DNA of 37,194 nt from a bacterium. GTDB lineage: Bacteria; Zhuqueibacterota; QNDG01; DSAB01. Within the stretch, counting starts at the first letter, position 1, and each line of letters starts with the position of its first letter. The stretch is taken from positions 1-37,194 of the forward strand of contig JAFGDT010000006.1 in NCBI GenBank assembly GCA_016931965.1, read 5' to 3'. Of the stretch, positions 1-8,558 are shown piece after piece. A model generated the notes under the pieces. The model was not told the origin of the DNA. It did not search any database and saw only the letters and a list, made by a program, of their open reading frames with translations. Position numbers and translations under genes: made by a program.

Positions 1-2
1 AC

Positions 3-77
3 AAGCTTATTGATAAAATAACTTTAGACCAATTTAGCAAAGAAACTCGAAAGTCTGTTGAGTTAATTTGTCAATGA
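3..77 (+). CDS. 3' end of an unidentified gene (partial)
   Basis: An open frame enters from the left edge and stops at a TGA, giving the last 24 residues of a protein (ending VELICQ). The composition is plausible for a charged helical C-terminus. The fragment is too short to assign a family. It could be a chance open frame; no start is visible. Confidence 0.3.
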   Translation, partial: KLIDKITLDQFSKETRKSVELICQ

Positions 78-92
78 TAAAAATTGGCGGTG

Positions 93-152
93 AATCCGTA
101 GACTTCATTGTTCACTATGGAACTGAAGCTCCATAACAATGCGCCACGGATT
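93..152. repeat. large imperfect hairpin
   Basis: Three nested paired blocks are visible: AATCCGT (93-99) with ACGGATT (146-152), ATTGTT (107-112) with AACAAT (135-140), and ATGGA (117-121) with TCCAT (130-134). They are separated by small unpaired bulges and closed by an 8-base loop. It lies between the end of the upstream gene and the toxin-antitoxin pair. It could be a terminator-like structure without a T-tract or a REP-type element. No second copy was noticed in the window. Confidence 0.5.
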
Positions 153-229
153 GGAAATAAAAATGATAATGCATTTAAATAAAAAATGTGTATATTAAAT
201 TGAATATAGAATCAACTGGAGTATGATAA

Positions 230-526
230 ATGGGTTTAAGTGAAAACAAGATCAATCTCATTAAAAATTACTTTAAAGATAAACCTGTTCAAAAAGCTTA
301 TCTATTCGGCTCCACTGTCACCGAAAAAACAACCTCGGAAAGCGATATCGATTTCCTGGTAGAGTTAGACTATTCAAAACCCATTGGATTGTATTTTGTC
401 ACAATGCAATACAAACTTCAAGAATTGCTCAGACAAAAAGTCGATTTACTCTCCGAAAAAGCCATATTAAAATACATCCGTCCGCATATTGAAAATCAAA
501 AACGATTGATTTATGAAAGACAATAA
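230..526 (+). CDS. mntA: MNT-domain nucleotidyltransferase, antitoxin of HEPN/MNT pair
   Basis: A 98-residue minimal nucleotidyltransferase. The diagnostic GS-x10-D-x-D active-site motif is present (FGS, then SDIDF after ten residues), followed by the hydrophobic strand FLVEL. In the studied HepT/MntA systems such proteins neutralise the partner HEPN toxin by adding AMP to a tyrosine beside its RNase motif. The partner gene overlaps this one's last 14 bases, which fits the usual two-gene operon. A weak purine-rich stretch (TGGAG) precedes the ATG. The length and motif match active antitoxins. The partner is frameshifted, so the antitoxin may be an orphan. Confidence 0.85.
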   Translation: MGLSENKINLIKNYFKDKPVQKAYLFGSTVTEKTTSESDIDFLVELDYSKPIGLYFVTMQYKLQELLRQKVDLLSEKAILKYIRPHIENQKRLIYERQ

Positions 527-862
527 CGGAGATTTAATGCGATTGCATCATATACTTGATGCAATGAACGAGATCGAATCATACCTGCATGATACCGATG
601 AACAGGAATTCCTGAGAATTCCATGCTTCAGTCTGCCTGTATAAGACAATTGGAAATAATCGGAGAAGCGGCAAATCGGCTTTCTGAAAAGCTGATGGAA
701 AGAAATATTTCCATTGAGTGGAGGGAGATTATCGGTTTGAGAAACATCTTAATCCATGAATATTTCGGTGTCGACTTAAGCATCATCTGGCAAATCATCA
801 AAATCGATCTCCCCCACCTGAAAAAGAAAATTCAATCAATTATTCAGAATTTCACAAAATAG
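513..862 (+). pseudogene. hepT: HEPN-domain toxin (HepT/DUF86 family), frameshifted
   Basis: From the ATG at 513, overlapping the antitoxin gene, the frame reads a typical HepT N-terminus (RLHHILDAMNEIESYL, then EFLRIP) but then hits a stop at about 645. The rest of the family pattern continues in another frame from 623 (MLQSACIRQLEIIGEAANRL). The break lies near 618-625, where one missing base (for example after ATTCC) would join the halves into a normal ~116-residue protein. The catalytic R-x4-H-x-Y motif of HEPN RNases is intact downstream (RNILIHEY); its Tyr is the residue AMPylated by MntA partners. This is either an inactivating mutation or a one-base sequencing or assembly error. A shorter product from 623 would lack the first helix. 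Confidence 0.8.
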
Positions 863-921
863 CCTGTATGATGGGTTAAAGATCCATCTACCGTTATATT
901 GAAAATTGAAAGTAGCTGACC

Positions 922-1713
922 ATGGCAGTATCTGATGACTTCCTGATTTACGTACTTGATCAATTGTCAACATGGAGCGAGGTAACCGCCCGCAAGATGT
1001 TTGGTGGTGTTGGGCTTTATCGTGATGGTAAGATGTTCGGTTTGATTGCAGACGATGTTGTATATTTGAAGGTTGATAATTCCAATCGAGATGATTTCCT
1101 CCAAGCCGGTTCTGCCCCATTCAAACCCTATACGGACAAACCCCCAAGCATGTCCTACTACGAGGTTCCTTCCGAAGTTCTGGAGGAACCAGAGGAATTG
1201 GTCAAATGGGCAAAGCGCTCTCTGACCATCCAGAAGAAAAAGAAATCAGATTTCTCACATTGGTTTATCGATTTATCACAGGAGAAAAATATGGAAAAAC
1301 CCTGTTTGAATAATCAAAATGAATATCCAGATGATGACGTTTTGAGCCGCTATCTTGGAAAAGTGAAAAATACATGGGATTCATTCATGAACTTACTAAA
1401 GGAGAGCTACCCCCTATTTTCAGGTGAATGGCGCTATTATCGTGATGGAAAGAGCTGGCTTTTTAAGGTCACCAAAAGGAAAAAGACGATATGCTGGGTT
1501 TCCATTTATCCTAATCAGTTTAAGACGACTTTTTATTTTGACGATAAGGCGGAGGATTTGATAACCAAGAGCAAACTCAAGCGAGAATACATCGATCAAT
1601 TTCTAAATGGAAAGCGATACGAAAAAATAAGAGCAATCACTGTCGAAATAAAAAAATCAGCAGATTTGAACACAACCAAAACACTGATTGAAATCAAAGA
1701 GCAGTTAAAATAA
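922..1713 (+). CDS. TfoX N-terminal domain fused to DUF3788
   Basis: Residues ~1-105 match the TfoX N-terminal domain (ARKMFGGVGLYRDGKMFGLIADD, then a YYEVP segment and a LVKWAKRSL helix). TfoX_N is named for a competence regulator but is often a stand-alone protein of unknown role. Residues ~124-263 match DUF3788 (KPCLNNQNEYPDDDVL, EWRYYRDGKSWLFKV, TTFYFDDKAED, NGKRYEKIRAITVEI). A ~20-residue basic linker joins them. An in-frame ATG at 1291 with an AGGAG six bases upstream sits exactly where free-standing DUF3788 proteins begin. The second domain may therefore also be made on its own. Both domains are about full length. The biochemical function is unknown. Confidence 0.8.
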   Translation: MAVSDDFLIYVLDQLSTWSEVTARKMFGGVGLYRDGKMFGLIADDVVYLKVDNSNRDDFLQAGSAPFKPYTDKPPSMSYYEVPSEVLEEPEELVKWAKRSLTIQKKKKSDFSHWFIDLSQEKNMEKPCLNNQNEYPDDDVLSRYLGKVKNTWDSFMNLLKESYPLFSGEWRYYRDGKSWLFKVTKRKKTICWVSIYPNQFKTTFYFDDKAEDLITKSKLKREYIDQFLNGKRYEKIRAITVEIKKSADLNTTKTLIEIKEQLK

Positions 1714-1792
1714 GATTCTCAACCAAAAAAGATTTTTTATGATGGATATTATATCAATTTTCATTTTTCAAATAATATAGGAGGGTAGAAAA

Positions 1793-3610
1793 ATGAAAAC
1801 ATTTAAATTTTTTATCGATATATTAGGAATTATCCTAATATTTTATGCTGGCTACCTTTATGGAATGACCTACACCGTGACGAACACGAATGATTTCGGA
1901 GACGGTAGCCTTCGTGATGCCATGACCATGGCCAATAATTCTGCGGGCCTCGACACGATCAATTTCAACATTCCAGGCCCCGGACCCCATACCATCTTTC
2001 CCAACGCAAAGCTCCCGATCCTTTTCGATCTGACAGGTGTCCTTATCGACGGACTATCACAACCCGGAGCCAGTGCAGGTGCAAATCCGCCGGCGACGGC
2101 TGTTCTCATGATTGAAATCAACGGAATGTACGCGGGTGCATCGCACGGATTCGATATCCAATCCCCCAATAACACGATTAGAGGTTTGGTCATCAACAAT
2201 TTCGGGCAGAATGGAATCAGTATACTGGCAATATCAGGAGGAACTTATGATAACCTCGTTTATTGCAATTTTATTGGTACCGATCCAGCTGGCGTTCTCG
2301 GTCAGGGGAATGGTCAAAACCACGCCTCTTTCTGGGCTGGCGTGTACATAACCGTTCCTTTAAGTTCCCCCCCATCCTATACGGCTTATCACAATACCAT
2401 AGAAGCCAATTTGATTGCGGACAATTATACCGAAGGTGTAAGCATTGCCAGCTGTCCTCCGGGAGATGTCTATGAAAATGAAGTCACCGACAATTATATC
2501 GGTACAGACATTACTGGAAAAATGGATTTAGGAAATGAACACGATGGTGTTTACATTGGCGAACGTGCTCATGATAATCAGGTAAGAAACAATCTCATAG
2601 GTGGCAATGACTATTCAGGTGTCGGCATTATGGGCTATTACGACAGCGAAACCCAGTGGATCACGTACAATAACCATGTTTTTGAGAATATCATCGGACT
2701 GACAATCGATTTCAATCCACTGCCGAATACCAGGGAAGGTGTCAGTATCGGCCGTTATGGTGCGACCGGATTATGGGGTTATGCGACAAACAACACAATT
2801 GGACCCGAGAATATCATTGCCTGCAATGGCCGAAATGGCATCTTGGTGGAGGAACACGGGTCGAATAGTGTCAATACGGACAGCAACAAAATCACACAGA
2901 ATGCCATTTACGATAATACACTAAGGGGAATCGATCTGGGCAACAATGGTGTAACGCTGAACGATTTGGGGGACATCGATGCCGGAGCCAATCAACTACT
3001 CAATTTTCCGGTCATAGATTCGGCCTATTGTAACCAAGGACAGACCACAATTACAGGCACGATCAACATCGACACGAATCCTTCTCAAGCGGTTGTGGAA
3101 ATTTTTAAAGTCAAATCAGATGCATCAGGATACGGAGAGGGCAAAGAATTTATTGATTCAACAAGTCCCGGTGGTACGGGTAACTGGAATATCGTGGTCA
3201 CCGGATTGGCTGTAGGAGATTCCGTCACGGCTACAACAACTGACAACGGTTCAAACACATCGGAATTCTGTCAAAATGTCGCGGTAACCGCACCGACTCC
3301 TGTTTTGAATGAGGATAAAAAATTGATTCCAGCAACATTTTATCTTTCTCAGAATTTTCCAAATCCTTTCAATAACAGTACAAAGATTACTTACCAGTTA
3401 CCCATAGCCGGCAAAGTGAAACTACAGATTTATAATACAGAAGGGAAAATAGTCCGAACACTGGTGGACGGGTATAAAGAGGCCGGTGAGCATACGATAT
3501 TCTGGAATGGATTAGATAATGATAAAAAGTGTGTCTCCACGGATGTCTATGTTATCCAGATTCAAACAGAATCATTTGTTTCGAGTAAAAAAGCATTGTT
3601 GATCAAATAG
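1793..3610 (+). CDS. secreted right-handed beta-helix protein with C-terminal sorting domain
   Basis: A 605-residue exported protein. Residues ~1-22 form a hydrophobic signal segment. The mature part opens with YTVTNTNDFGDGSLRDAM, the CSLREA-like start common to surface beta-helix proteins, and continues with Asn/Gly-rich repeats (NTIRGLVINNFGQNGI, NNTIEANLI-type units) typical of parallel beta-helices. Residues ~410-500 resemble an Ig-like domain. The last ~85 residues carry the NFPNPFNNSTKITYQL motif and end in ALLIK, matching the FlgD-like/type IX secretion sorting domain. A strong AGGAGG precedes the ATG. Likely cell-surface or secreted; beta-helix proteins may bind or cleave polysaccharide, but no catalytic motif is recognised. 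Confidence 0.85.
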   Translation: MKTFKFFIDILGIILIFYAGYLYGMTYTVTNTNDFGDGSLRDAMTMANNSAGLDTINFNIPGPGPHTIFPNAKLPILFDLTGVLIDGLSQPGASAGANPPATAVLMIEINGMYAGASHGFDIQSPNNTIRGLVINNFGQNGISILAISGGTYDNLVYCNFIGTDPAGVLGQGNGQNHASFWAGVYITVPLSSPPSYTAYHNTIEANLIADNYTEGVSIASCPPGDVYENEVTDNYIGTDITGKMDLGNEHDGVYIGERAHDNQVRNNLIGGNDYSGVGIMGYYDSETQWITYNNHVFENIIGLTIDFNPLPNTREGVSIGRYGATGLWGYATNNTIGPENIIACNGRNGILVEEHGSNSVNTDSNKITQNAIYDNTLRGIDLGNNGVTLNDLGDIDAGANQLLNFPVIDSAYCNQGQTTITGTINIDTNPSQAVVEIFKVKSDASGYGEGKEFIDSTSPGGTGNWNIVVTGLAVGDSVTATTTDNGSNTSEFCQNVAVTAPTPVLNEDKKLIPATFYLSQNFPNPFNNSTKITYQLPIAGKVKLQIYNTEGKIVRTLVDGYKEAGEHTIFWNGLDNDKKCVSTDVYVIQIQTESFVSSKKALLIK

Positions 3611-3624
3611 AGAGGGGATAAAAA

Positions 3625-3847
3625 ATGCAATTAAAAACGTGTTGTTATCGCGACCATACTTGGACTTATCTGTGGATGTTTTTCCTGGGCTGTCTGTCAA
3701 TTTGGAATGGGACACGATCAGTCCCTTCAGATCAATCTATTCATGATCCTTTCGAATGGATTTCTCGGTTTTACCATCGGCTTTGCATATGAATTCCTGA
3801 TTGAACTGATCGCAACAGGGGTTTTGAAGACCGGTACAGGGAAGTAA
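3625..3847 (+). pseudogene. small two-helix membrane protein, frameshifted in an A-run
   Basis: A GAGGGG ribosome site precedes the ATG at 3625, but that frame gives a 55-residue Cys/Trp-rich peptide that does not look like protein. Removing one A from the run at 3633-3637 joins MQLK to another frame reading RVVIATILGLICG, then FMILSNGFLGFTIGF, and stopping at 3847. The product would be a ~73-residue protein with two membrane helices. It resembles small LGxxxG-type membrane proteins often seen as hypotheticals. This is a one-base insertion, either a real mutation or a homopolymer error. The reading is inferred; hydrophobicity and the ribosome site support it. Confidence 0.55.
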
Positions 3848-3974
3848 AATGACCGCAATCCGTAAGATAAATCAAAGATTAACCGGTTCTGAATAATAAA
3901 ATAGCTATGCACCCTTGTATGACAAAAGGAATCCACAGTGTTTTCTAAAATGTATCCATCATGGGAAAAGACAA

Positions 3975-4385
3975 ATGCCGATAACATATCAAATTAAACC
4001 TGATGAGAAACTGGTGACTTTGGTTCACACCGGTGTCGTTGCCGACAGTGAATTTTTATCCTTTTACAAGAATCTCTACACAGTTCCTCAATTTGATAGG
4101 TCATTCAACGTGTTGGTTAATCTGCAGCAAGCTGAAAGCACCGCAAGAAGCACTTCTGCATTGCACGAATTAGCCGAATTTATACAGAAACAATTAAAGA
4201 ATATCAATCCGCACCCAAAAATTGCTGTTGTAGCTCCGAAGGACCTCTCTTTTGGTCTAGCTCGAATGTACGAAGTTTTCAGCAGTACAGCGTCCTCCCG
4301 ATTCGTCGTATTCCGGGATGCTGATGATGCCTTGACCTGGCTTGGTGTATCGGAAAAGCTGAAAGACGATCTTGCTCCACCTTAA
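3975..4385 (+). CDS. STAS/SEC14-like domain protein
   Basis: A 136-residue protein from the ATG at 3975. The frame is open to 3915, but the MPITYQI start matches where family members begin. The pattern TYQIKPDEKLVTLVHTGVV, FNVLVNLQQAE, KIAVVAPKDLSFGLARMYEVF, VFRDADDALTWLG is that of a family of small cytosolic proteins related to SpoIIAA/STAS-SEC14 folds. Its role is unknown. It stands alone between the frameshifted membrane gene and the glycosidase-like operon. The ribosome site is weak (GGGAAAAG). Confidence 0.65.
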   Translation: MPITYQIKPDEKLVTLVHTGVVADSEFLSFYKNLYTVPQFDRSFNVLVNLQQAESTARSTSALHELAEFIQKQLKNINPHPKIAVVAPKDLSFGLARMYEVFSSTASSRFVVFRDADDALTWLGVSEKLKDDLAPP

Positions 4386-4630
4386 ATCTTTAAAAAATCT
4401 TGACCCGAAAAAAAGGACAGACAATTGACCGTGATATGATAATCGCTTAGGACACCATTATCCGAGGTAGAAAAGCATAAACGTCATCATTTGCCTGGAC
4501 GAAAAACAATGAGAATGGAATCTGAAGATTGTAATCATCCTGTTTCTATTATTGATGAGTTGTCCGATGGGTAAATTTCAAACAATAATGCTTTTTACCA
4601 TTGAAGACTTACAATTTGAAGGAGACAAAA

Positions 4631-6532
4631 ATGAAAAAGGTTACGATGATATGCTCATGGACAGTTCTGGTTTTTATGATTTTACGGGTGAACAGCCATT
4701 CAGCGGAACGGTACCAAAACTTCGAGACCGCCATCTACTGCAGGGCTTACGAGGTGCAGCAGATGGCCGACCTCAACTGGTTGAAGGAACGTTTCGATCT
4801 CATGCAAAAGCACGTCAAAGTCAGCAAAGTCTATCTGGAAACCCACCGGGATCTCCTCATCGTGGAAGAAGAAACCCTGAACAAAGCCATTCGATTTTTC
4901 AATGACCGGGGTATCGAAACACAGGGAGGTATCACTTACACGGTAAATGAACGAAATCGGTTTGAGACATTCTGTTACTCCAATCCGGAACACCGTCAGA
5001 AAGTCAAGGAGATCGCTGAATATACAGCCCGATTCTTCGATGAAATCATTCTCGATGATTTTTTCTTCACCAACTGTAAATGCGAGTTGTGTATCGAAGC
5101 CAAGGGCGATAAAAGCTGGACCCAGTACCGTCTCGAATTGATGGACGAGGCAGCGCGCGAGCTCATCCTGAAACCTGCCAAAGCCGTTAATCCGGATGTG
5201 AAAATGATCATCAAGTATCCGAACTGGTACGAACACTTTCAGGGCCTCGGCTTTAACCTGGAAACGGAACCCGCACTTTTCGACGGCCTTTACACAGGCA
5301 CAGAGACACGCGACGCGGTTTCAAGCGATCAGCACCTTCAGCCATACCTGGGCTACCTCATCTTCCGGTATTTCGAGAATCTCAAACCGGGCGGCAATCT
5401 CGGCGGCTGGGTGGACACAGGAGGTTCATCCTACATGGATCGCTATGCCGAACAGCTCTGGCTGACGCTCTTTGCCAAATCCCCGGAAATCACCCTGTTC
5501 GATTTCCGCCAGATGCAATCCCCTATCCGATCGGCTTCTCGTGCCGCATGGCAGGACCAGGAAACGAGTTTTGTCTTTGATGACATGATTGAGCCGGCAC
5601 TGAATCGGGACGGCTCCTTTTCGGAAGAAGCGACATTTGCCTTGGCAGCGGGTTATTCACTCGAGCAGGTTGATGGTTTCCTTCAGGATCTGGGCAATCC
5701 CATCGGGATCAAAAGCTATAAACCCTATCACTCAACGGGAGAGGATTTTATACACACCTACATGGGCATGATCGGCATTCCGATGGACCTTGTTCCCAAA
5801 TTCCCGACAGAAGAGAACATCATCTTTTTAGCTGAAACAGCCAAGTCTGACGATGCCATCGTGGACAAAATCAAGGGACAGCTGATGGACGGCAAAACCG
5901 TCATCATCACATCGGGTCTGCTGAAAGCCCTGCAGAACAGGGGAATCGATGATATCGTTGAACTGGAGGTCACCGATAGAAAAGCGATCACAAAGAATTT
6001 CAAAATCGGCTTTGGGGGTGCTCAGCAGGCGGCGGATCTCATCACCATTCCGCAGATCCAGTATTTAACCAACGATTCCTGGGAACAGCTTTCCGTGTTA
6101 GATGGACCGATCGGCTGGCCGATTCTCCACAATGCAAGCTATGCGGGCGGTCAACTCTACGTCCTTACGATTCCCGATAATTTTGCCGATCTTTACATCT
6201 TCCCGGATGCAGCGCTCAACCGTATCCGGCAAACGCTGATGCCGGAGTTCTACGTTCGGGCAGAGGGTCCGAGCCTGATTTCCCTCTTTGTCTATGACAA
6301 TGATACGTTTATTGTTGAATCGTTCCGTGATGAAAGTGCGGACATCACCCTTTCTCTGGATTCCCGTTTCACGACATTACACAATATCGTTTCCGGTGAG
6401 GAAATGGCACCCCGGGAGCAGCCGGGAGCGCAAGGATTTGCTTTTGGAACACGGGGCGCTGGTGAAAACAGGGCATCCTTTCCTGTAACGATCAAACCGC
6501 ACTCCTACCTCGTTTTCCGGGCTGAAGAATAA
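4631..6532 (+). CDS. secreted TIM-barrel glycosidase-like protein
   Basis: A 633-residue protein from ATG 4631, chosen over the upstream in-frame ATG at 4601 because GAAGGAGA lies just before it and the product then starts with a signal peptide (cleavage near NSHSA/E, residue 25). Residues ~30-330 look like a TIM barrel of the glycoside-hydrolase-like type. Strand ends carry KVYLETHRD, GGITYTV and IILDDFFF (Asp142-Asp143), followed by a C-x-C-x2-C cluster (Cys149, 151, 154). The later part (VIITSGLLKAL, then beta-rich sequence to the end) resembles trimerisation and beta-sandwich domains of such enzymes. Substrate is unknown. It is followed after 74 bp by an exported enolase-superfamily gene, suggesting joint breakdown of an acidic glycan. 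The family is not identified with certainty. Confidence 0.65.
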   Translation: MKKVTMICSWTVLVFMILRVNSHSAERYQNFETAIYCRAYEVQQMADLNWLKERFDLMQKHVKVSKVYLETHRDLLIVEEETLNKAIRFFNDRGIETQGGITYTVNERNRFETFCYSNPEHRQKVKEIAEYTARFFDEIILDDFFFTNCKCELCIEAKGDKSWTQYRLELMDEAARELILKPAKAVNPDVKMIIKYPNWYEHFQGLGFNLETEPALFDGLYTGTETRDAVSSDQHLQPYLGYLIFRYFENLKPGGNLGGWVDTGGSSYMDRYAEQLWLTLFAKSPEITLFDFRQMQSPIRSASRAAWQDQETSFVFDDMIEPALNRDGSFSEEATFALAAGYSLEQVDGFLQDLGNPIGIKSYKPYHSTGEDFIHTYMGMIGIPMDLVPKFPTEENIIFLAETAKSDDAIVDKIKGQLMDGKTVIITSGLLKALQNRGIDDIVELEVTDRKAITKNFKIGFGGAQQAADLITIPQIQYLTNDSWEQLSVLDGPIGWPILHNASYAGGQLYVLTIPDNFADLYIFPDAALNRIRQTLMPEFYVRAEGPSLISLFVYDNDTFIVESFRDESADITLSLDSRFTTLHNIVSGEEMAPREQPGAQGFAFGTRGAGENRASFPVTIKPHSYLVFRAEE

Positions 6533-6606
6533 ATATCTCTTTACATAGATTCCAAATGTATTAATTGGATAAAATACATTGAACCATTCAATCAAGGAGT
6601 CGAGCC

Positions 6607-8028
6607 ATGGCATCAAAAAAACAAAATATGTCCCGCAGATCCTTTTTTATCCACACAGGAGCTGCGACTGCGGCAGTGGCGGCATTGGGCGGTTTTGCCA
6701 CCAATGATGATTATGAAGCGATTGCTCAGAATGTGAACACAAACTCACAACCGTCCGAACTGAAAATCACCGATTTGCGCATTGCCGGAAACATCATCCG
6801 CATCGACACAAACCAGGGCATATCCGGCTACGGTGAAATCCGCGATGGATCCAGTCCGACATACGCCCTGATGCTGAAGAGCCGCATTCTGGGTGAAAAC
6901 CCGTGCAACGTGGACAAAATCTGGCGCAAGCTGAAACAGTGGGGTTATCACGCCCGCCAGTCTGCCGGACCGGTTTCAATTGAAATGGCCTGCTGGGACC
7001 TGGCCGGAAAAGCATGGGGGGTTCCCTGCTGGCAGATGTTAGGCGGAAAATTCCGGGACAAAGTCCTTCTCTACGCGGACACACCTCGGCGGAATGATCC
7101 GGTTGAAATGGGAAACCGATTGAAAGAGCGTATGGCACGGGGTTTCAAATTTCTGAAAATGGATTTCGGTATTGAAATGCTCAGAGGCATCGAAGGAACG
7201 ATCACGGCACCGCCCACGATCGATCCCTTTCAGCAGTGGTCGGTGAATACAATTCACGGCGCCACACAGCATCCCTTTACAGGTATCCGTTTAACAAACA
7301 AAGGATTGGACTTCATCGCCGACTGGTGCCAGAAGGTCAGGGACACCGTTGGTTGGGAGGTTCCGATCGCCACGGACCATTACGGCCACATGATTCTCGA
7401 AGATCAGATCAAGATGGCTCAGAAACTGGATCAATTCAATTTCGCCTGGTACGAGGACATGGTGCCCTGGTGGTACACCGACATGTACATCCGGCTGAAA
7501 AATGCCTGCACAACGCCCATTCTGACCGGCGAGGACATCTATTGTCTCGACGGATTCAGAGACTTGATCGTCAACCACGCCGTCTCGATCATCCATCCCG
7601 ATCTGGCCACTTCCGGCGGCTTGCTCGAGACGAAGAAGATTGGTGATTTTGCTCAAGAGCATGGCATCTCTATGGCCATGCACATGGCCGGCAGCGTGGT
7701 GACCTGGTTTTCAAGCATCCACTGCGCAGCGGCAACAGAGAATTTTCTGGTCATGGAACATCACGGTGTGGACAATCCAAATTATGAAGATCCCGTTGCC
7801 AATCTGCCCAAACCGATTTTTAAAGATGACGGGTACGTGACCGTTCCCGACGGTCCCGGCCTCGGCATCGAAATAGACGAGGAGGCGATTCAGATTCCAA
7901 GAGGAAGGTCTGAAGAGAGATTTGCACCGACACCGGAATGGGACGACGAACGTTCGCACGACCGGCTCTGGAGCATGTACATCCAGGAGAAAAAAGAAAC
8001 GGAGGCCATCATATCTCAGCCTTTATGA
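6607..8028 (+). CDS. Tat-exported enolase-superfamily sugar-acid dehydratase-like protein
   Basis: A 473-residue mandelate racemase/muconate lactonising-type protein. The metal ligands are spaced exactly as in mandelate racemase: Asp257 (ATDHYG), Glu283 (WYEDM) and Glu309 (TGEDI), 26 residues apart each. The Asp332 (HPDL) and His359 (MAMHMAG) dyad also fits. Lys184 (KFLKMD) lies where the KxK motif is expected, but its second Lys is Asp. A ~40-residue insertion before Asp257 is typical of the galactonate/mannonate-dehydratase side of the superfamily. Residues 8-31 form a twin-arginine signal (SRRSFF plus an Ala/Gly-rich segment), so it is predicted outside the cytoplasm. The ribosome site is AAGGAG. 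It lies between the glycosidase-like gene and the AbrB-fold gene in one likely operon. The substrate cannot be read from sequence. Confidence 0.85.
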   Translation: MASKKQNMSRRSFFIHTGAATAAVAALGGFATNDDYEAIAQNVNTNSQPSELKITDLRIAGNIIRIDTNQGISGYGEIRDGSSPTYALMLKSRILGENPCNVDKIWRKLKQWGYHARQSAGPVSIEMACWDLAGKAWGVPCWQMLGGKFRDKVLLYADTPRRNDPVEMGNRLKERMARGFKFLKMDFGIEMLRGIEGTITAPPTIDPFQQWSVNTIHGATQHPFTGIRLTNKGLDFIADWCQKVRDTVGWEVPIATDHYGHMILEDQIKMAQKLDQFNFAWYEDMVPWWYTDMYIRLKNACTTPILTGEDIYCLDGFRDLIVNHAVSIIHPDLATSGGLLETKKIGDFAQEHGISMAMHMAGSVVTWFSSIHCAAATENFLVMEHHGVDNPNYEDPVANLPKPIFKDDGYVTVPDGPGLGIEIDEEAIQIPRGRSEERFAPTPEWDDERSHDRLWSMYIQEKKETEAIISQPL

Positions 8029-8040
8029 TGGTGATGATCA

Positions 8041-8505
8041 ATGCCCCAGCTTGTCAAAGGCGGTAAACACGTTTTCGGCTGGTCCCGCGTGGGCGCAGAG
8101 GGACAAATTGTAATTCCTCCGGATGCATTAGAGGAGTATCATTTTAAAAATCTGGAAAAGCTGATCCTGATACCCGGCAGCCGGACATCAGGTGGATTCG
8201 GACTGGTATCCCGCAAATCGGTCAGCCAATCACCACTAAGCGTTGTGTTGGACGTCCATCCGGAATTGGTCGAATGCCGGATTCCTGAAGGAGACATCAT
8301 CGAATACAGAAAAAAGCCCTATTGCTGGGTTAAACTAAACAGAACCATCATCAGGATTCCCTCGGAAACACTCAAAAAATTTGGCATCGGGATCGGCGAC
8401 AGGTTGCTTGTGATCAGGGGGAGCGGTCTGGCTCTGGGGTTTGCAGTCAGGGGACCCATCGTGACAGAAGCAAAAAAACATAACGAGATCAAAGAATATC
8501 TGTAG
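8041..8505 (+). CDS. tandem AbrB/SpoVT-fold protein
   Basis: A 154-residue protein with two swapped-hairpin AbrB-like units. Unit one is at residues ~15-55 (WSRVGAEGQIVIPPDALEEY, then LEKLILIPGSRTSGG). Unit two is at ~98-135 (LNRTIIRIPSETLKKFGI, then GDRLLVIRGSG). AbrB-fold proteins are usually DNA-binding transition regulators or antitoxins. A two-unit chain could act as a pseudo-dimer. It starts 12 bp after the dehydratase stop, so it is probably co-transcribed and may regulate the operon; this is an inference. No toxin partner is adjacent. Confidence 0.7.
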   Translation: MPQLVKGGKHVFGWSRVGAEGQIVIPPDALEEYHFKNLEKLILIPGSRTSGGFGLVSRKSVSQSPLSVVLDVHPELVECRIPEGDIIEYRKKPYCWVKLNRTIIRIPSETLKKFGIGIGDRLLVIRGSGLALGFAVRGPIVTEAKKHNEIKEYL

Positions 8506-8558
8506 CCCCCGTTCTGTGATTGCAAGTTTTCAGGAAGAGCTTGAACTCATTTTTTGCA

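Noticed and set aside
93..152. Reading the first hairpin as an attC site
   Set aside because: The outer RYYYAAC and GTTRRRY cores are absent on both strands.
4400..4440. Sigma-70-type promoter with TTGACC and TATGAT before the glycosidase-like operon
   Set aside because: Spacing between the possible boxes is 29 or 4 bases, neither usable.
4552..4905. Plus-strand frame overlapping the start of the glycosidase-like gene
   Set aside because: Low-complexity translation without recognisable motifs; shadow of the real frame.
4700..5236. Long minus-strand open frame inside the glycosidase-like gene
   Set aside because: It lies opposite a gene with a signal peptide, good ribosome site and family-like motifs; a shadow frame.
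8041..8505. Calling the AbrB-fold gene an antitoxin
   Set aside because: There is no toxin-like gene beside it, and the two-unit architecture is not that of MazE-type antitoxins.
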